Origin: Glutamicibacter creatinolyticus
GTDB lineage: Bacteria > Actinomycetota > Actinomycetes > Actinomycetales > Micrococcaceae
NCBI RefSeq assembly: GCF_006094275.1
Contig: NZ_CP034412.1
Span: 1,426,001-1,490,000 of the forward strand
DNA length: 64,000 nucleotides
Direction of reading: 5' to 3'
Both the position numbers and the translations under genes were made by a program. Under the pieces are notes generated by a model. It saw nothing but the letters and a program-made list of their open reading frames with translations, had not been told where the DNA came from and searched no databases. Shown one piece after another: positions 26,276-34,586 of the stretch (the stretch's first letter is position 1; every line of letters starts with the position of its first letter).

Positions 26276-27988
26276 TTAGGAGCTTTGGGACTTCACGGCC
26301 GGAAAGTCCGAGTCGCGGTATTCGACTCCGCTCATCGATTCGCCGCGATGGCGTTCCTCTTCGGCCTTGCGCAGCTCCACCCGCCGGATCTTGCCCGAGA
26401 TGGTCTTGGGCAGATCCGAGAACTCCAGGCGCTTGATCCGCTTGTATGGGGCCAGGTGCTCACGGCAGTAGGCCAGGATGCTTTCTGCCAGCTCCGGGCC
26501 CGGGTCATGCCCGGGCGCCGGGATGACATAGGCCTTGGGCACGCTCAGGCGCAGCTCATCCGGGGCAGGCACGACCGCGGCCTCGGCCACCCCCGGGTGC
26601 TCAATCAGCACCGACTCCAGCTCGAAGGGGCTCAGCTTGTAGTCACTGGACTTGAACACGTCATCGGCGCGTCCCACGTAGGTCAGCACCCCGTGCTCGT
26701 CCCGTTCGGCAATGTCACCCGTGTGGTAGAAGCCGTCACGGAACGCGTCCGCCGTCTTCTCCTCATCCCCGAAGTACGAATTCATCAATCCCAGTGGGCG
26801 GGGATCAAGTTCCAGGCAGATCTCGCCAAGATCCCCCTGCTCACCGGTGGCCGGGTCCACTAACACCACGTTGTATCCGGGCATGGGACGGCCCATCGCC
26901 CCAATGGTGATGCGTTCGCCCGGGGGATTGGCAATCTGTACCGTGGTTTCGGTCTGCCCGAACCCGTCCCGAATGACCTGCCCCCAGGCCCGCTCCACCT
27001 GGCCAATGACTTCCGCGTTCAGTGGTTCACCGGCCGAGACCAGCTTTGCCGGAGGATTCTTCAGGTGCCCCAGGTCCGCCTGGATCAGCAGCCGCCACAC
27101 GGTGGGCGGGGCACAGAAGCTGGACACCTGTTCGGCGTCCATCTGCTCCATCAGAGCCTTGGCGTCGAAGCGGTCATAGTTGTACAGGAAGACCGTGGCT
27201 TCGGCGATCCACGGGGTGAACAGGTTGGACCAGGCGTGCTTGGCCCAACCGGGGGAGGCCACGTTCAGGTGAACGTCCCCTGGCTCCAGGCCAATCCAGT
27301 ACATCGTACTCAGATGGCCCACAGGGTAGGAGGTGTGGGTGTGCTCCACCAGCTTCGCCCGGGACGTGGTCCCCGAGGTGAAGTACAGCAGCAGCGTTTC
27401 ATCGGCCCGCGTGGGCTCATCCAGGCTGAACTCCACCCCAGCGCTCAGGGAGTCGCCATAATCCAGGACACCGGGTGTGGGGGAGCCGCCGACCTGGATC
27501 AAGGTGAAGTCGCCGGGAACCGATGCAAACTTCTCCACCTGGTCCTGGTTGGTCACCACCCAGCGGGCGTCGCCGCGTTCGACCCGGTCGGCCAGGTCCG
27601 CTGGGGTTAGTTGCACCGTGCAGGGAATCAACACCGCGCCTAGCTTGATCCCGGCCAGCATGGTCTCCCACAACTCGACCTGGTTGGTCAGCATGACAAT
27701 CATCCGGTCAGAGCGGCGCACCCCCTGATCCGAAAGCCAACGGGCCAGCTGGGTGGAACGCTGGGAGAGCTCCTTCCAGGTGCGCCGGGTTGAGGTGCCA
27801 TCCATCTCGTTGATGACCAGGGCTTCTTTCCCGCCGCGCTCGCCGGACGCCACCTGGTCAAACCAGTCAAAACCGAAATTGAAGTGGGTGAACCGTGGCC
27901 AGCTGAACGTGTCCCGTACTTCCTGGTAGTTCCCTCGCAGGGAGAGCAGGTGGTCGCGGGCGGCTCGGAACTCTTCGGTGACGTTCAA
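26276..27988 (-). CDS. Acyl-CoA synthetase, AMP-forming (ACSM-like), copy 2
   Basis: Adenylate-forming CoA ligase of 570 residues, clearly paralogous to the gene at 22810-24525. It has YFTSGTTSRAKLV, FGQTETT, YHTGDIAERDEHGVLTYVGRADD and the C-terminal KTISGKIRR with the catalytic lysine. Long blocks are identical in both copies (for example the NVASPGW region and LEFSDLPKTISGKIRRVELR). The start is a TTG at 27988 with AAAGG about 8 bases upstream. The two copies differ mainly in charged surface segments, so distinct acyl substrates are plausible but not shown. Confidence 0.92.
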   Translation of the reverse strand: MNVTEEFRAARDHLLSLRGNYQEVRDTFSWPRFTHFNFGFDWFDQVASGERGGKEALVINEMDGTSTRRTWKELSQRSTQLARWLSDQGVRRSDRMIVMLTNQVELWETMLAGIKLGAVLIPCTVQLTPADLADRVERGDARWVVTNQDQVEKFASVPGDFTLIQVGGSPTPGVLDYGDSLSAGVEFSLDEPTRADETLLLYFTSGTTSRAKLVEHTHTSYPVGHLSTMYWIGLEPGDVHLNVASPGWAKHAWSNLFTPWIAEATVFLYNYDRFDAKALMEQMDAEQVSSFCAPPTVWRLLIQADLGHLKNPPAKLVSAGEPLNAEVIGQVERAWGQVIRDGFGQTETTVQIANPPGERITIGAMGRPMPGYNVVLVDPATGEQGDLGEICLELDPRPLGLMNSYFGDEEKTADAFRDGFYHTGDIAERDEHGVLTYVGRADDVFKSSDYKLSPFELESVLIEHPGVAEAAVVPAPDELRLSVPKAYVIPAPGHDPGPELAESILAYCREHLAPYKRIKRLEFSDLPKTISGKIRRVELRKAEEERHRGESMSGVEYRDSDFPAVKSQSS

Positions 27989-28047
27989 TGCGCTTACCTT
28001 TCGCTTGCAGGCACGAGGCTTTCCGGATCAAGGGTGATCCACATCAC

Positions 28048-28071
28048 TGGACAATATACTTTGATGTCCAA
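28048..28071 (-). promoter_or_regulatory. Palindromic operator/promoter-like site of acyl-CoA synthetase copy 2
   Basis: On the minus strand it reads TTGGACATCAAAGTATATT followed by GTCCA. TGGACA and TGTCCA form an inverted repeat with an 11-base spacer that contains a TATATT -10-like hexamer. It parallels the site before copy 1, suggesting one regulator controls both genes. Confidence 0.45.
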
Positions 28072-28108
28072 CAATTTGAAAGGGTGCCACCGGGAGACAG
28101 GGGTCTGA

Positions 28109-28318
28109 TTAGCGCTGCTCGAAGCGGTTCAGCTTGTGGGTGCCATCGCAGAAGGGCTTGATGGCCGAGCCGCCGCAGCGGCAGAGGGCCACGGTGCCCC
28201 GCCGCGGCTCAATGACCTCACCATCGGCGTCCAGGATCTCAAAGTCCCCGCGCACCAGCAGTGGCCCGCGTGGGCACACCGTGATCTGGGTGTTCTCTTG
28301 TTTGTTCTCCTGGCTCAA
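28109..28318 (-). CDS. CDGSH-type iron-sulfur protein
   Basis: A 69-residue protein with the mitoNEET-type 2Fe-2S motif C46-X-C48-X2-S-X3-P-X-C57-D-G-T-H61, giving three Cys ligands and one His. Such proteins bind a labile 2Fe-2S cluster and take part in redox or cluster transfer. The start overlaps the stop of the upstream iron-enzyme gene by 4 bases (ATGA), implying translational coupling. The N-terminal half is a short beta segment ending in EPRRGTVALC. Its specific partner is inferred to be the neighbouring haem-oxygenase-like protein. Confidence 0.93.
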   Translation of the reverse strand: MSQENKQENTQITVCPRGPLLVRGDFEILDADGEVIEPRRGTVALCRCGGSAIKPFCDGTHKLNRFEQR

Positions 28319-29340
28319 GCGGCTACTCCTGCCGGTTCGCGCAAGGAGGAGTTGCCGGACTCCCAGGCGTCCAGCTGCCAGCGTCCCACCATCGCGTCCA
28401 CCGCGGCGGCCGCCTGGGCGCCAAAGAAGACATCCGGTGCCAGGTCCGGCTGATCTTCCACCAGCCCGCCGGCCAGGTCGCGTCCGGCGATCTGTTCATG
28501 AACCGCGTCGGCTTCCACGTGCTCATCGAAATAGTCCGTGACCGGCGCCTCGAAGCCCAGTCTGCGGAAGCCGCGGGCATAGGCGGTGTTAGGCAGCGAG
28601 GACGTCATTTCATAAATGGCCAAATGCCCGGTGATCGCGCCGCGCAGCCGCCGATGCATTCCAAAGAGCGACATCATGTTCACCGAGGCCAGGGTGATCG
28701 CCGGTACCTGCTCAATGTAGGCGCCAAAGGTGTTCTCCAGCCCGGCGCCGTGCATGGTGGTCGCGAACAGCTCGCTGTGCATGCGGCTCAGCTGTCCGCC
28801 GCCGTACTCATCGGCCTGGATCTCCACCATGGCCGCCTTGGCCCGGCCCTCCAGCCGCGGAATCGCCCAGGTATGCGGATCGGCCTCCTTGAGCTGGTAG
28901 ACCGACTTGTGAATCAGGAACTCGCGGGCCTGCTCCAGGGTGGCGTGCCGCTGCACATACTTGGACACCGAAGGCCCCGAATCATCGGCGGCCAGTTCAA
29001 AGAGGCGTTCGGCCACGGCCTCGGCCCGGGGCTCAACCTCTGGAGCCGAACCGGCGGCCTCCCGCAGCCGGGCCTCGAAGCGTTCCTCAAGCTTCCGGCG
29101 CTGGACCAATAGGCTTGGCTCCCACTCCCAGGCGGCATCCACCTCGTCAAACCCGCGGTAGGACAGCTCATAGATGATAAAGAGGCCCAGCTGGATGTCC
29201 TCGTCGAACAGCGGGTCACTCTCGGCGACCACAGCCCGGTTGACCACGTCGGCCAGGATCGCGGTATCCGCGCCGGCAGGCTGGCGCAGCACCGAGGCCA
29301 GTTCGGTGGTCAGTGGTCCACGAGGTGTTGGAAGCTTCAT
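28315..29340 (-). CDS. Iron-containing redox enzyme, haem-oxygenase-like fold
   Basis: All-helical protein of 341 residues from the ATG at 29340, which has AGAAGGA about 6 bases upstream; the longer frame upstream lacks a site. It matches the iron-containing redox enzyme family (haem-oxygenase-like, HDO-type) by its length and by acidic/His clusters suited to metal binding: E173/D177/E178 with H188, and D272, H274, E277 and H281 in YFDEHVEADAVHEQ. Relatives include diiron oxygenases and oxidases acting on varied substrates. Its 3' end overlaps the CDGSH gene, a pairing I recall from other actinobacteria. Substrate unknown. Confidence 0.8.
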   Translation of the reverse strand: MKLPTPRGPLTTELASVLRQPAGADTAILADVVNRAVVAESDPLFDEDIQLGLFIIYELSYRGFDEVDAAWEWEPSLLVQRRKLEERFEARLREAAGSAPEVEPRAEAVAERLFELAADDSGPSVSKYVQRHATLEQAREFLIHKSVYQLKEADPHTWAIPRLEGRAKAAMVEIQADEYGGGQLSRMHSELFATTMHGAGLENTFGAYIEQVPAITLASVNMMSLFGMHRRLRGAITGHLAIYEMTSSLPNTAYARGFRRLGFEAPVTDYFDEHVEADAVHEQIAGRDLAGGLVEDQPDLAPDVFFGAQAAAAVDAMVGRWQLDAWESGNSSLREPAGVAA

Positions 29341-29445
29341 GGTGTTCCTTCTCTGATGCTGAATGTCGGCTACAAGCCGCTGACGTTGGCCATATCGTGG
29401 CAGTATTCTCGGCTCAAGACCAGCGCTGACAGGAAAGGCCAAGGT

Positions 29446-30456
29446 ATGGCATCTGCAAGGCATCGCGCTACACCCGGTTCCGGGCCAACTGGGGTCGCCA
29501 ACCTGCCGCTACCCCGGTTGGAGGCCGAATACATCCTGCCGCTGAAGTGGGCGGACACCAGTGGCGATGACGAGCTCGTCTCCTACCTTGAAGAATTGTC
29601 GCAGTGGGTGGACATCACCATCGTTGACGGTTCGGCGCCGCCGGTCTTTGCAGAGCATCGGCGGCGTTTCGGGCCGCTGGCCCGGCATCTTCCGCCGGAA
29701 GGAGTGAAGCCGCCCAATGGCAAAGTGCACGGTGTTCTCACGGGGATTCGCCATGCGCGTCATGAACGGATCGTGATCGCCGATGATGATGTGCGCTATT
29801 CCAGGCAGAGCCTAGGGCGCGCGCTGGATTTGCTGGAGCAGGCCGATCTGGTGCGGGTGCAGAACTACTTTGACCCGCTGCCCTGGCATGCCAAATGGGA
29901 TAGCGCCCGAAGCCTCATCAACCGTGCCTTCGGCTCGGATTATCCCGGGACGCTGGCGGTGCGACGGAGCCTTGTGGCGAGTGGCTACCGCGGTGATGTG
30001 TTGTTCGAGAACCTGGAGATGATCCGCACGGCGCTGGCGCGCGGAGGCACCGAAGTGCGTGCGGATGACCTGTTGGTGCGGCGTCTGCCGCCGCAGACTG
30101 CCCACTTCCTGGGGCAGCGGGTGCGCCAGGCCTATGACTCCCAGGCGCAGCCGGTGCGGCTGCTGGTGGAGCTGTCATTGCTGCCACTGCTTGCGTGCCT
30201 GGCCAGGAAACCAGCCAGGCTGTTGCTGTTCGTGGCCGGCACTGTTGTTCTTGCCGCGTGGGGGCGGCGTGGAACACAGGGTGTTTTCCCGTGGTCCACA
30301 GCCATGTTTGCGCCGTTGTGGGTGACCGAGCGTGCCATCACGTCCTGGATAGCCCTGGGCTGGCGGCTGGCCGGCGGAGTTCCCTATGCCGGAGGGAAGC
30401 TGAATCACGCGGCGAGCTCGCTGCGGGACCTGCGCAGGGCGCAATCCGGCTTTTAG
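29446..30456 (+). CDS. Glycosyltransferase family 2-like protein
   Basis: Protein of 336 residues from the ATG at 29446 with AGGAAAGG 7 bases upstream. The fold is GT-A-like: EYILPLKW near residue 30, ITIVDGS at 58-63, and an acidic DDD at 113-115 (IVIADDDVRY) that would bind the metal-nucleotide-sugar. GTLAVRRS and the LFENLEMIR stretch fit the acceptor side. A hydrophobic segment at about 225-260 and further Trp-rich hydrophobic stretches near the C-terminus suggest membrane association. It is divergent from the iron-enzyme gene across about 105 bases. Product and sugar unknown. Confidence 0.75.
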   Translation: MASARHRATPGSGPTGVANLPLPRLEAEYILPLKWADTSGDDELVSYLEELSQWVDITIVDGSAPPVFAEHRRRFGPLARHLPPEGVKPPNGKVHGVLTGIRHARHERIVIADDDVRYSRQSLGRALDLLEQADLVRVQNYFDPLPWHAKWDSARSLINRAFGSDYPGTLAVRRSLVASGYRGDVLFENLEMIRTALARGGTEVRADDLLVRRLPPQTAHFLGQRVRQAYDSQAQPVRLLVELSLLPLLACLARKPARLLLFVAGTVVLAAWGRRGTQGVFPWSTAMFAPLWVTERAITSWIALGWRLAGGVPYAGGKLNHAASSLRDLRRAQSGF

Positions 30457-30509
30457 GGCATCGGAGCGTAGCGCATAGAGCTTTCCGTATGTAACTAGCG
30501 AAAACACTA

Positions 30510-30548
30510 CGGCCTGTCGACGAGCTCTGCTGATGCGTCGACAGGCCG
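30510..30548. terminator. Bidirectional terminator hairpin
   Basis: A perfect 13-base inverted repeat, CGGCCTGTCGACG (30510-30522) with 30536-30548, lies between the convergent glycosyltransferase and nuclease genes. Confidence 0.8.
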
Positions 30549-30603
30549 GTGTTCGGTTTCGCCTAGGTGTGTTCTGGCTGAGCCAGGGCTGGAGCTGGTT
30601 TAC

Positions 30604-31716
30604 TCAGCACGGGCGCCAGGTTTTGCCTCCGGGTGCATAGCACCGCGGTCCGGTGTAGTTGGAGGGACCGCTGCTCTTCTTCCTTGGAGCCTGGTACGTC
30701 TTCTTAGGCGTCCGCGGTGCGGTCGGTCGTTGCGCTTTTTTGCGTGGCTGCGTTTGTTGTTGCGTATTGTTTTGCTTGCTCGGCGCCGCGGCCCGGCGCC
30801 GCTCGGCGGTAGCCGCCTTTTGCTGCTCTTGCGCCTTTTTGAGCTCCGCTGCGCGTTGCTTTGCCTTCTCTGCCTTCAGCTTCTCCTCTTTTTGCTTTCG
30901 CTCGGCTTCCTTGCGCTCCTTTTCTTCCTGCTTCAGCTTCGATTCTTGAGCGCGGTGAGCCTTTTCCAGATCCTCGGCGGTCGAGATGGAGTCCGAGAGC
31001 TGTGAACGCAAACCGGCAAAACTTGAGGCAAGAAGGGCGTGCGTGACAGGACTGCGGTCCGGGGTGATGCCGTCAAGGGTCTTTTTCAGTCCGAGTCCCA
31101 TTGCCACTGCGGCCGCGGCCTCGGCGGCCTGTGAGCCGGATTCTTCTATGGAGTCGCTGAGCTCTTCCGGAACCTCTTCCAAGGCCGAGGCAACTTCGTC
31201 AACCTGCGCCGGTACGGTGCACTTGATGTCCGTGCTAAAAAGCCCGACTGAGTTTTCGGAGGCTTTGTTTTGCGCAGCCAACACCTCATCGTAAAACTTG
31301 ATGTTCGGCTCGAACTTCACAGCGATTCCCAGGCCGAGTGCTGCAATCTCTGCGTTGACCAAGTGCCCATCCTTGAACACGCCGGCCAGGGTTCTGCCAT
31401 AGCGGTCGGTTCTCTCGACATCGTATTCGAGGTCGACCTTGTCGCCTGGGGAAAGGATCGATTTGAGGTGATCGCTGGCCTCGGAGCCGAGGCACTCCAC
31501 ACCCTTATTGGGGTCTACGGTTTCGGGCGTATCCACGTTGAGGAGCCGAACCCGCTGTTCGGCGCCGGCAATCTTCATATCCACGGTATCTCCGTCGATA
31601 ACCCGGATTACAGTGCCCTGTGTGTCACTGTCGGCGGTCGCGGCGTATACGACGCCGGAGGTAACCAGTGTTCCGGCAACAAGGCCCGCGACCCACTTTG
31701 ATTTTGTGCTCAACAA
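30604..31716 (-). CDS. Secreted thermonuclease (SNase-like) with charged coiled region
   Basis: Protein of 370 residues. A hydrophobic N-terminus (about 8-27, ending VYAATA) is a signal peptide or anchor. The staphylococcal-nuclease domain spans about 34-165 with DGDT (D41, D43), R57, VDTPE (D62, E65) and DRYGR (R108), all expected catalytic or calcium residues. After about residue 235 comes a long Lys/Glu/Arg/Gln-rich region predicted to be helical, then a Pro/Lys/Thr-rich stretch and a short Cys-containing tail, RCYAPGGKTWRPC. The start appears to be a TTG at 31716 and lacks a strong ribosome-binding site. Likely an extracellular nuclease that may stay attached to the wall. Confidence 0.85.
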   Translation of the reverse strand: MLSTKSKWVAGLVAGTLVTSGVVYAATADSDTQGTVIRVIDGDTVDMKIAGAEQRVRLLNVDTPETVDPNKGVECLGSEASDHLKSILSPGDKVDLEYDVERTDRYGRTLAGVFKDGHLVNAEIAALGLGIAVKFEPNIKFYDEVLAAQNKASENSVGLFSTDIKCTVPAQVDEVASALEEVPEELSDSIEESGSQAAEAAAAVAMGLGLKKTLDGITPDRSPVTHALLASSFAGLRSQLSDSISTAEDLEKAHRAQESKLKQEEKERKEAERKQKEEKLKAEKAKQRAAELKKAQEQQKAATAERRRAAAPSKQNNTQQQTQPRKKAQRPTAPRTPKKTYQAPRKKSSGPSNYTGPRCYAPGGKTWRPC

Positions 31717-31941
31717 AATGTTTCTCGTTTTCTCAGAAAGTGCAAGTGATTGGGGAGAATAACTCCTCCATCATTAAAGGGTTTTTCATTGAAAACGCCA
31801 AAACCTTCGTTCCCCGAGTTAGGCCGGACACGATGTGGTGTGAGGTAGCAGCCGATTCCAGTTATTCATTGAAGCTTCAAGTAAATTCCGGTAGGCTTGA
31901 GCCCACGAGGACCAATGATCTGTGCCGGGAAGGTGGCCGCG

Positions 31942-32808
31942 ATGAGCGTGCGCGAAGAGAAACTATCCGATGAGTTGAGCATGAATGCCGTGCAACTCAA
32001 GGTCGGGGATATGCGGCTGATGAGCGATTACTACCAGAAGGCCCTGGGGTTGACGGTGCTGGCAGAAGACCACGACGGGCTCACGCTGGGACGCGGTTCC
32101 AGTGAACTGGTCAAGCTCCGGCACGCGCCGGGACTGCACCTGCCAGCCCGGGGAGATGCCGGGCTCTTTCACACGGCCCTGCTCTTTGAGAGCCAGGAGG
32201 ACCTGGCGGCCACCGTCTACACCGCCGCCCGCTTCGACAACACCCGATTCGTGGGATCCAGCGACCACCTGGTCTCCGAGGCCTTCTACTTCACCGACCC
32301 TGAGGGCAACGGGATCGAACTGTACTGGGACCGCCCACGCGATACCTGGCGCTGGGAGCAGGGCAAGGTGGCCATGGATACCATCTACCTGGATCCCAAC
32401 CAGTACCTGGAGGCGTACCTGGGGCAGGCGGCGGTCGAGCGGCAGGCGGAAGCCACCGCCGGAGTGGGGCACGTACACCTGCAAGTCGGTGATGTCTCCA
32501 CCGCCCGACAGTTCTACGTCTCAACGCTCGGGTTTGATGAAACCACTGCGCTGGGGGACCAGGCCCTGTTCGTCTCGGCTGGAGGCTACCACCACCACAT
32601 GGCCATGAATGTCTGGAACTCGCGGGGTGCCGGGCCGCGCCGCGACACTCTTGGACTGGGTGAGGTGCTGATCAACGTGCCCAACCAGGATGAGGTCGGT
32701 AAAATCGCCGAACGCCTGGACTTCGCGAAAATCCAGCACCACCACACCGGCGAGGAACTGCGCTTCAACGATCCCTGGAACAACCAGCTGCGCGTGGCCG
32801 TCGCGTAG
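31942..32808 (+). CDS. VOC family protein, two-domain dioxygenase-like
   Basis: Protein of 288 residues from the ATG at 31942, with GGGAAGGTGG about 8 bases upstream. Two vicinal-oxygen-chelate modules lie at about 12-130 and 165-285. VQLKVGDMRLMSDYYQKALGL, FYFTDPEGNGIELYWDRP, HVHLQVGDVSTARQFY and YHHHMAMNVW are typical, with His and Glu residues at metal positions. The layout resembles catechol-2,3-dioxygenase-like CatE proteins, but substrate class (glyoxalase, dioxygenase, resistance) cannot be fixed. It stands alone and ends at a bidirectional terminator. Confidence 0.88.
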   Translation: MSVREEKLSDELSMNAVQLKVGDMRLMSDYYQKALGLTVLAEDHDGLTLGRGSSELVKLRHAPGLHLPARGDAGLFHTALLFESQEDLAATVYTAARFDNTRFVGSSDHLVSEAFYFTDPEGNGIELYWDRPRDTWRWEQGKVAMDTIYLDPNQYLEAYLGQAAVERQAEATAGVGHVHLQVGDVSTARQFYVSTLGFDETTALGDQALFVSAGGYHHHMAMNVWNSRGAGPRRDTLGLGEVLINVPNQDEVGKIAERLDFAKIQHHHTGEELRFNDPWNNQLRVAVA

Positions 32809-32823
32809 ATCCCGGCAACGCAA

Positions 32824-32859
32824 ACGGGCCTGATCTCGCGATAGCAAGATCAGGCCCGT
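32824..32859. terminator. Bidirectional terminator hairpin
   Basis: A perfect 13-base inverted repeat (32824-32836 with 32847-32859) and a 10-base loop lie just before the end of the convergent lipoprotein gene. Confidence 0.85.
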
Positions 32860-32865
32860 CAATCC

Positions 32866-33588
32866 TTAGGTGCCTGGGGTTTCGGTCGGTTCCTGCGGGG
32901 GCTGTTCCTGGATGTCCTTAAGCTGTTCGAAGGACATCATCAGGGACTTAAGTTGCGCGTACTCTTCGGTCTTGGCGTAGGCTCGCATCCGTTCGGCACC
33001 CTTTAGATCCGCATCGACGTCGGTTAGTTCATCCTTGGGCCCGATCTTGCGCTCGAAGGTGGCACTGCCGCCCTGATAGTTGAACGGCACCGCAACGGCC
33101 GGATAGCCGGCCTGCTGGTCTGGGCTGAGCTCGGTGAGTTCAATGACCGCACTGTCCGGGCTGGCGGCGTCCGCCACGAAGGTCAAGTGTGCGCCCTTCT
33201 CCTCATTCAGTGTTCCGCCATCAATCAGGACATTGTCCTTCGCTGGGGGTGGGATGGCCTCCTCGGCCCACGGGTCCGCCCCGGTGCGCAGAGTGGCCAT
33301 GACCTGGCCATCGGGATTGGTGAATTCGATGCTCGCGGCCGCTTCGGGGTTGTACTGGTAGTACTCGTTGGTGATTTCCTTCATCTGCCAACCCTTGGGC
33401 AGCTTGACGCTGAAGTGGCCGTTGGCGATCTGTACCGTCTCGGAATCAACCTCGTGCTCGGTCGTGGCGCTCTGTGAGGCCTTCGGCTTTGCGGGTTCAT
33501 CGGAGGTGGCCTGCGAGCAGCCGGCCAGCAGTCCCGTTGCCAACAGCATCGAGGCAAGTGTGGCTCCCGTGCGGGTCATTATGTGCAT
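32866..33588 (-). CDS. Predicted lipoprotein of unknown function
   Basis: Protein of 240 residues with a signal peptide ending in LLAGC, making Cys24 the lipidation site, followed by a Lys/Ser/Ala-rich linker. The mature domain contains FSVKLPKGWQM and later beta-rich segments, reminiscent of actinobacterial surface proteins with a PsbP/LpqN-like sandwich, but I cannot name the family with confidence. The tail is Gln/Pro/Glu-rich. ATG start with GAAAGG about 7 bases upstream. It is convergent with the VOC gene. Confidence 0.75.
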   Translation of the reverse strand: MHIMTRTGATLASMLLATGLLAGCSQATSDEPAKPKASQSATTEHEVDSETVQIANGHFSVKLPKGWQMKEITNEYYQYNPEAAASIEFTNPDGQVMATLRTGADPWAEEAIPPPAKDNVLIDGGTLNEEKGAHLTFVADAASPDSAVIELTELSPDQQAGYPAVAVPFNYQGGSATFERKIGPKDELTDVDADLKGAERMRAYAKTEEYAQLKSLMMSFEQLKDIQEQPPQEPTETPGT

Positions 33589-33650
33589 AAAGGCCTTTCG
33601 TAGAGCCTGGCGTCGACCTACCTGGCGATACGCCGCTCAAAATCGGAAAT

Positions 33651-33675
33651 GCAGCGGATCAAGCTGATCCGCTGC
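33651..33675. terminator. Perfect 11-base-stem hairpin, possible terminator
   Basis: GCAGCGGATCA, loop AGC, and a perfect complement lie upstream of the lipoprotein gene and downstream of the minus-strand LysE gene. On the minus strand the stem is followed by ATTTCCGATTTT, so it may terminate the LysE transcript. Confidence 0.5.
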
Positions 33676-33868
33676 CATTTGTTCCGACGCTATGCCAGGC
33701 GACGACGAGCGAACCAGTTACACGAGGGGACTTCAGTGTCTTCCTAGTGAACATCCGGGCAGCATTGACGGAGAACCCATCCCTTGATGGTGCTTGCTGG
33801 CCGGGGTACAAAGGCATGTCGTTGTGGAAGTAGTGCGGGCATGCACAGGGCCACCCGTAATGGGTTGA

Positions 33869-34498
33869 CTAGGGCCTGTTCAGTGCCACGCGCACACCGA
33901 ATCCGACTAACACGGTCCCGGTGATCCGATCCATGATGGTAACCCCTTTTTCCGTGCGCAGCCACTTGCCCGCCAGGGAAGCACCGAGAATGAGCACGGC
34001 TGCCCAGAGCATGGTGAGCAGCACATGGACGGCCGCCAGCGCCAGTCCCATCAGCAGGGCGTTGGCCCCGCTGGGGGTGAATTGGGGAATCACGGCAATG
34101 TAGAACACGCCAATTTTCGGGTTCAGCAGGTTCGTGGTCAGGCCCATGCCGAAGGCCTTCCATTTGCTGGAGGCAACGGGAACCTGCACCGCGTCAACCT
34201 TCTTGCGCCGCAGGCTGCGGTAGATCATCTGCGCGCCGAGGAACACCAGATATGCGGCGCCGGCGTAGGTCAGGATTTGATAGGCCAGCTGTGAGGCCGC
34301 GAGCACCGCCGAGGCACCGGCCGCGGCAATGACACCCCACGCCAGTACTCCCGTGCAAATCCCCAGGGCAGCCACCGCGGCTTCGGCGCGGCTGCGGGCC
34401 ACCGCTGAGCGCAAGATCAAGGCGGTGTCCACCCCGGGAACCAGGGTCATCAGCGCGGCCACCACGGCAAAGGAAAGCAGGGCAGAGGTAACGGTCAT
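33869..34498 (-). CDS. LysE/RhtB family amino-acid exporter
   Basis: Membrane exporter of 209 residues with about six hydrophobic segments. The N-terminal LMTLVPGVDTALILRSAVARSR matches the LysE-family signature around the PGP/PG(V)D motif, and NLLNPKIGVFYIAVIPQF is the conserved second marker. Members export amino acids or related small metabolites; the substrate is not predictable. No Shine-Dalgarno site precedes the ATG, but TATCCT lies 6 bases upstream and could be the -10 of a leaderless transcript. It lies 88 bases upstream (in coordinate terms before) the thiolase gene start side and shares its strand. Confidence 0.9.
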   Translation of the reverse strand: MTVTSALLSFAVVAALMTLVPGVDTALILRSAVARSRAEAAVAALGICTGVLAWGVIAAAGASAVLAASQLAYQILTYAGAAYLVFLGAQMIYRSLRRKKVDAVQVPVASSKWKAFGMGLTTNLLNPKIGVFYIAVIPQFTPSGANALLMGLALAAVHVLLTMLWAAVLILGASLAGKWLRTEKGVTIMDRITGTVLVGFGVRVALNRP

Positions 34499-34586
34499 GA
34501 AACAAGGATAAGGGGAAGAGGTGACTGCCCTTGCGGGAGCAGGGTTCGGTGCTTGAAGCCGTGCGCCCGGTTACTCCCGGCTTCTC

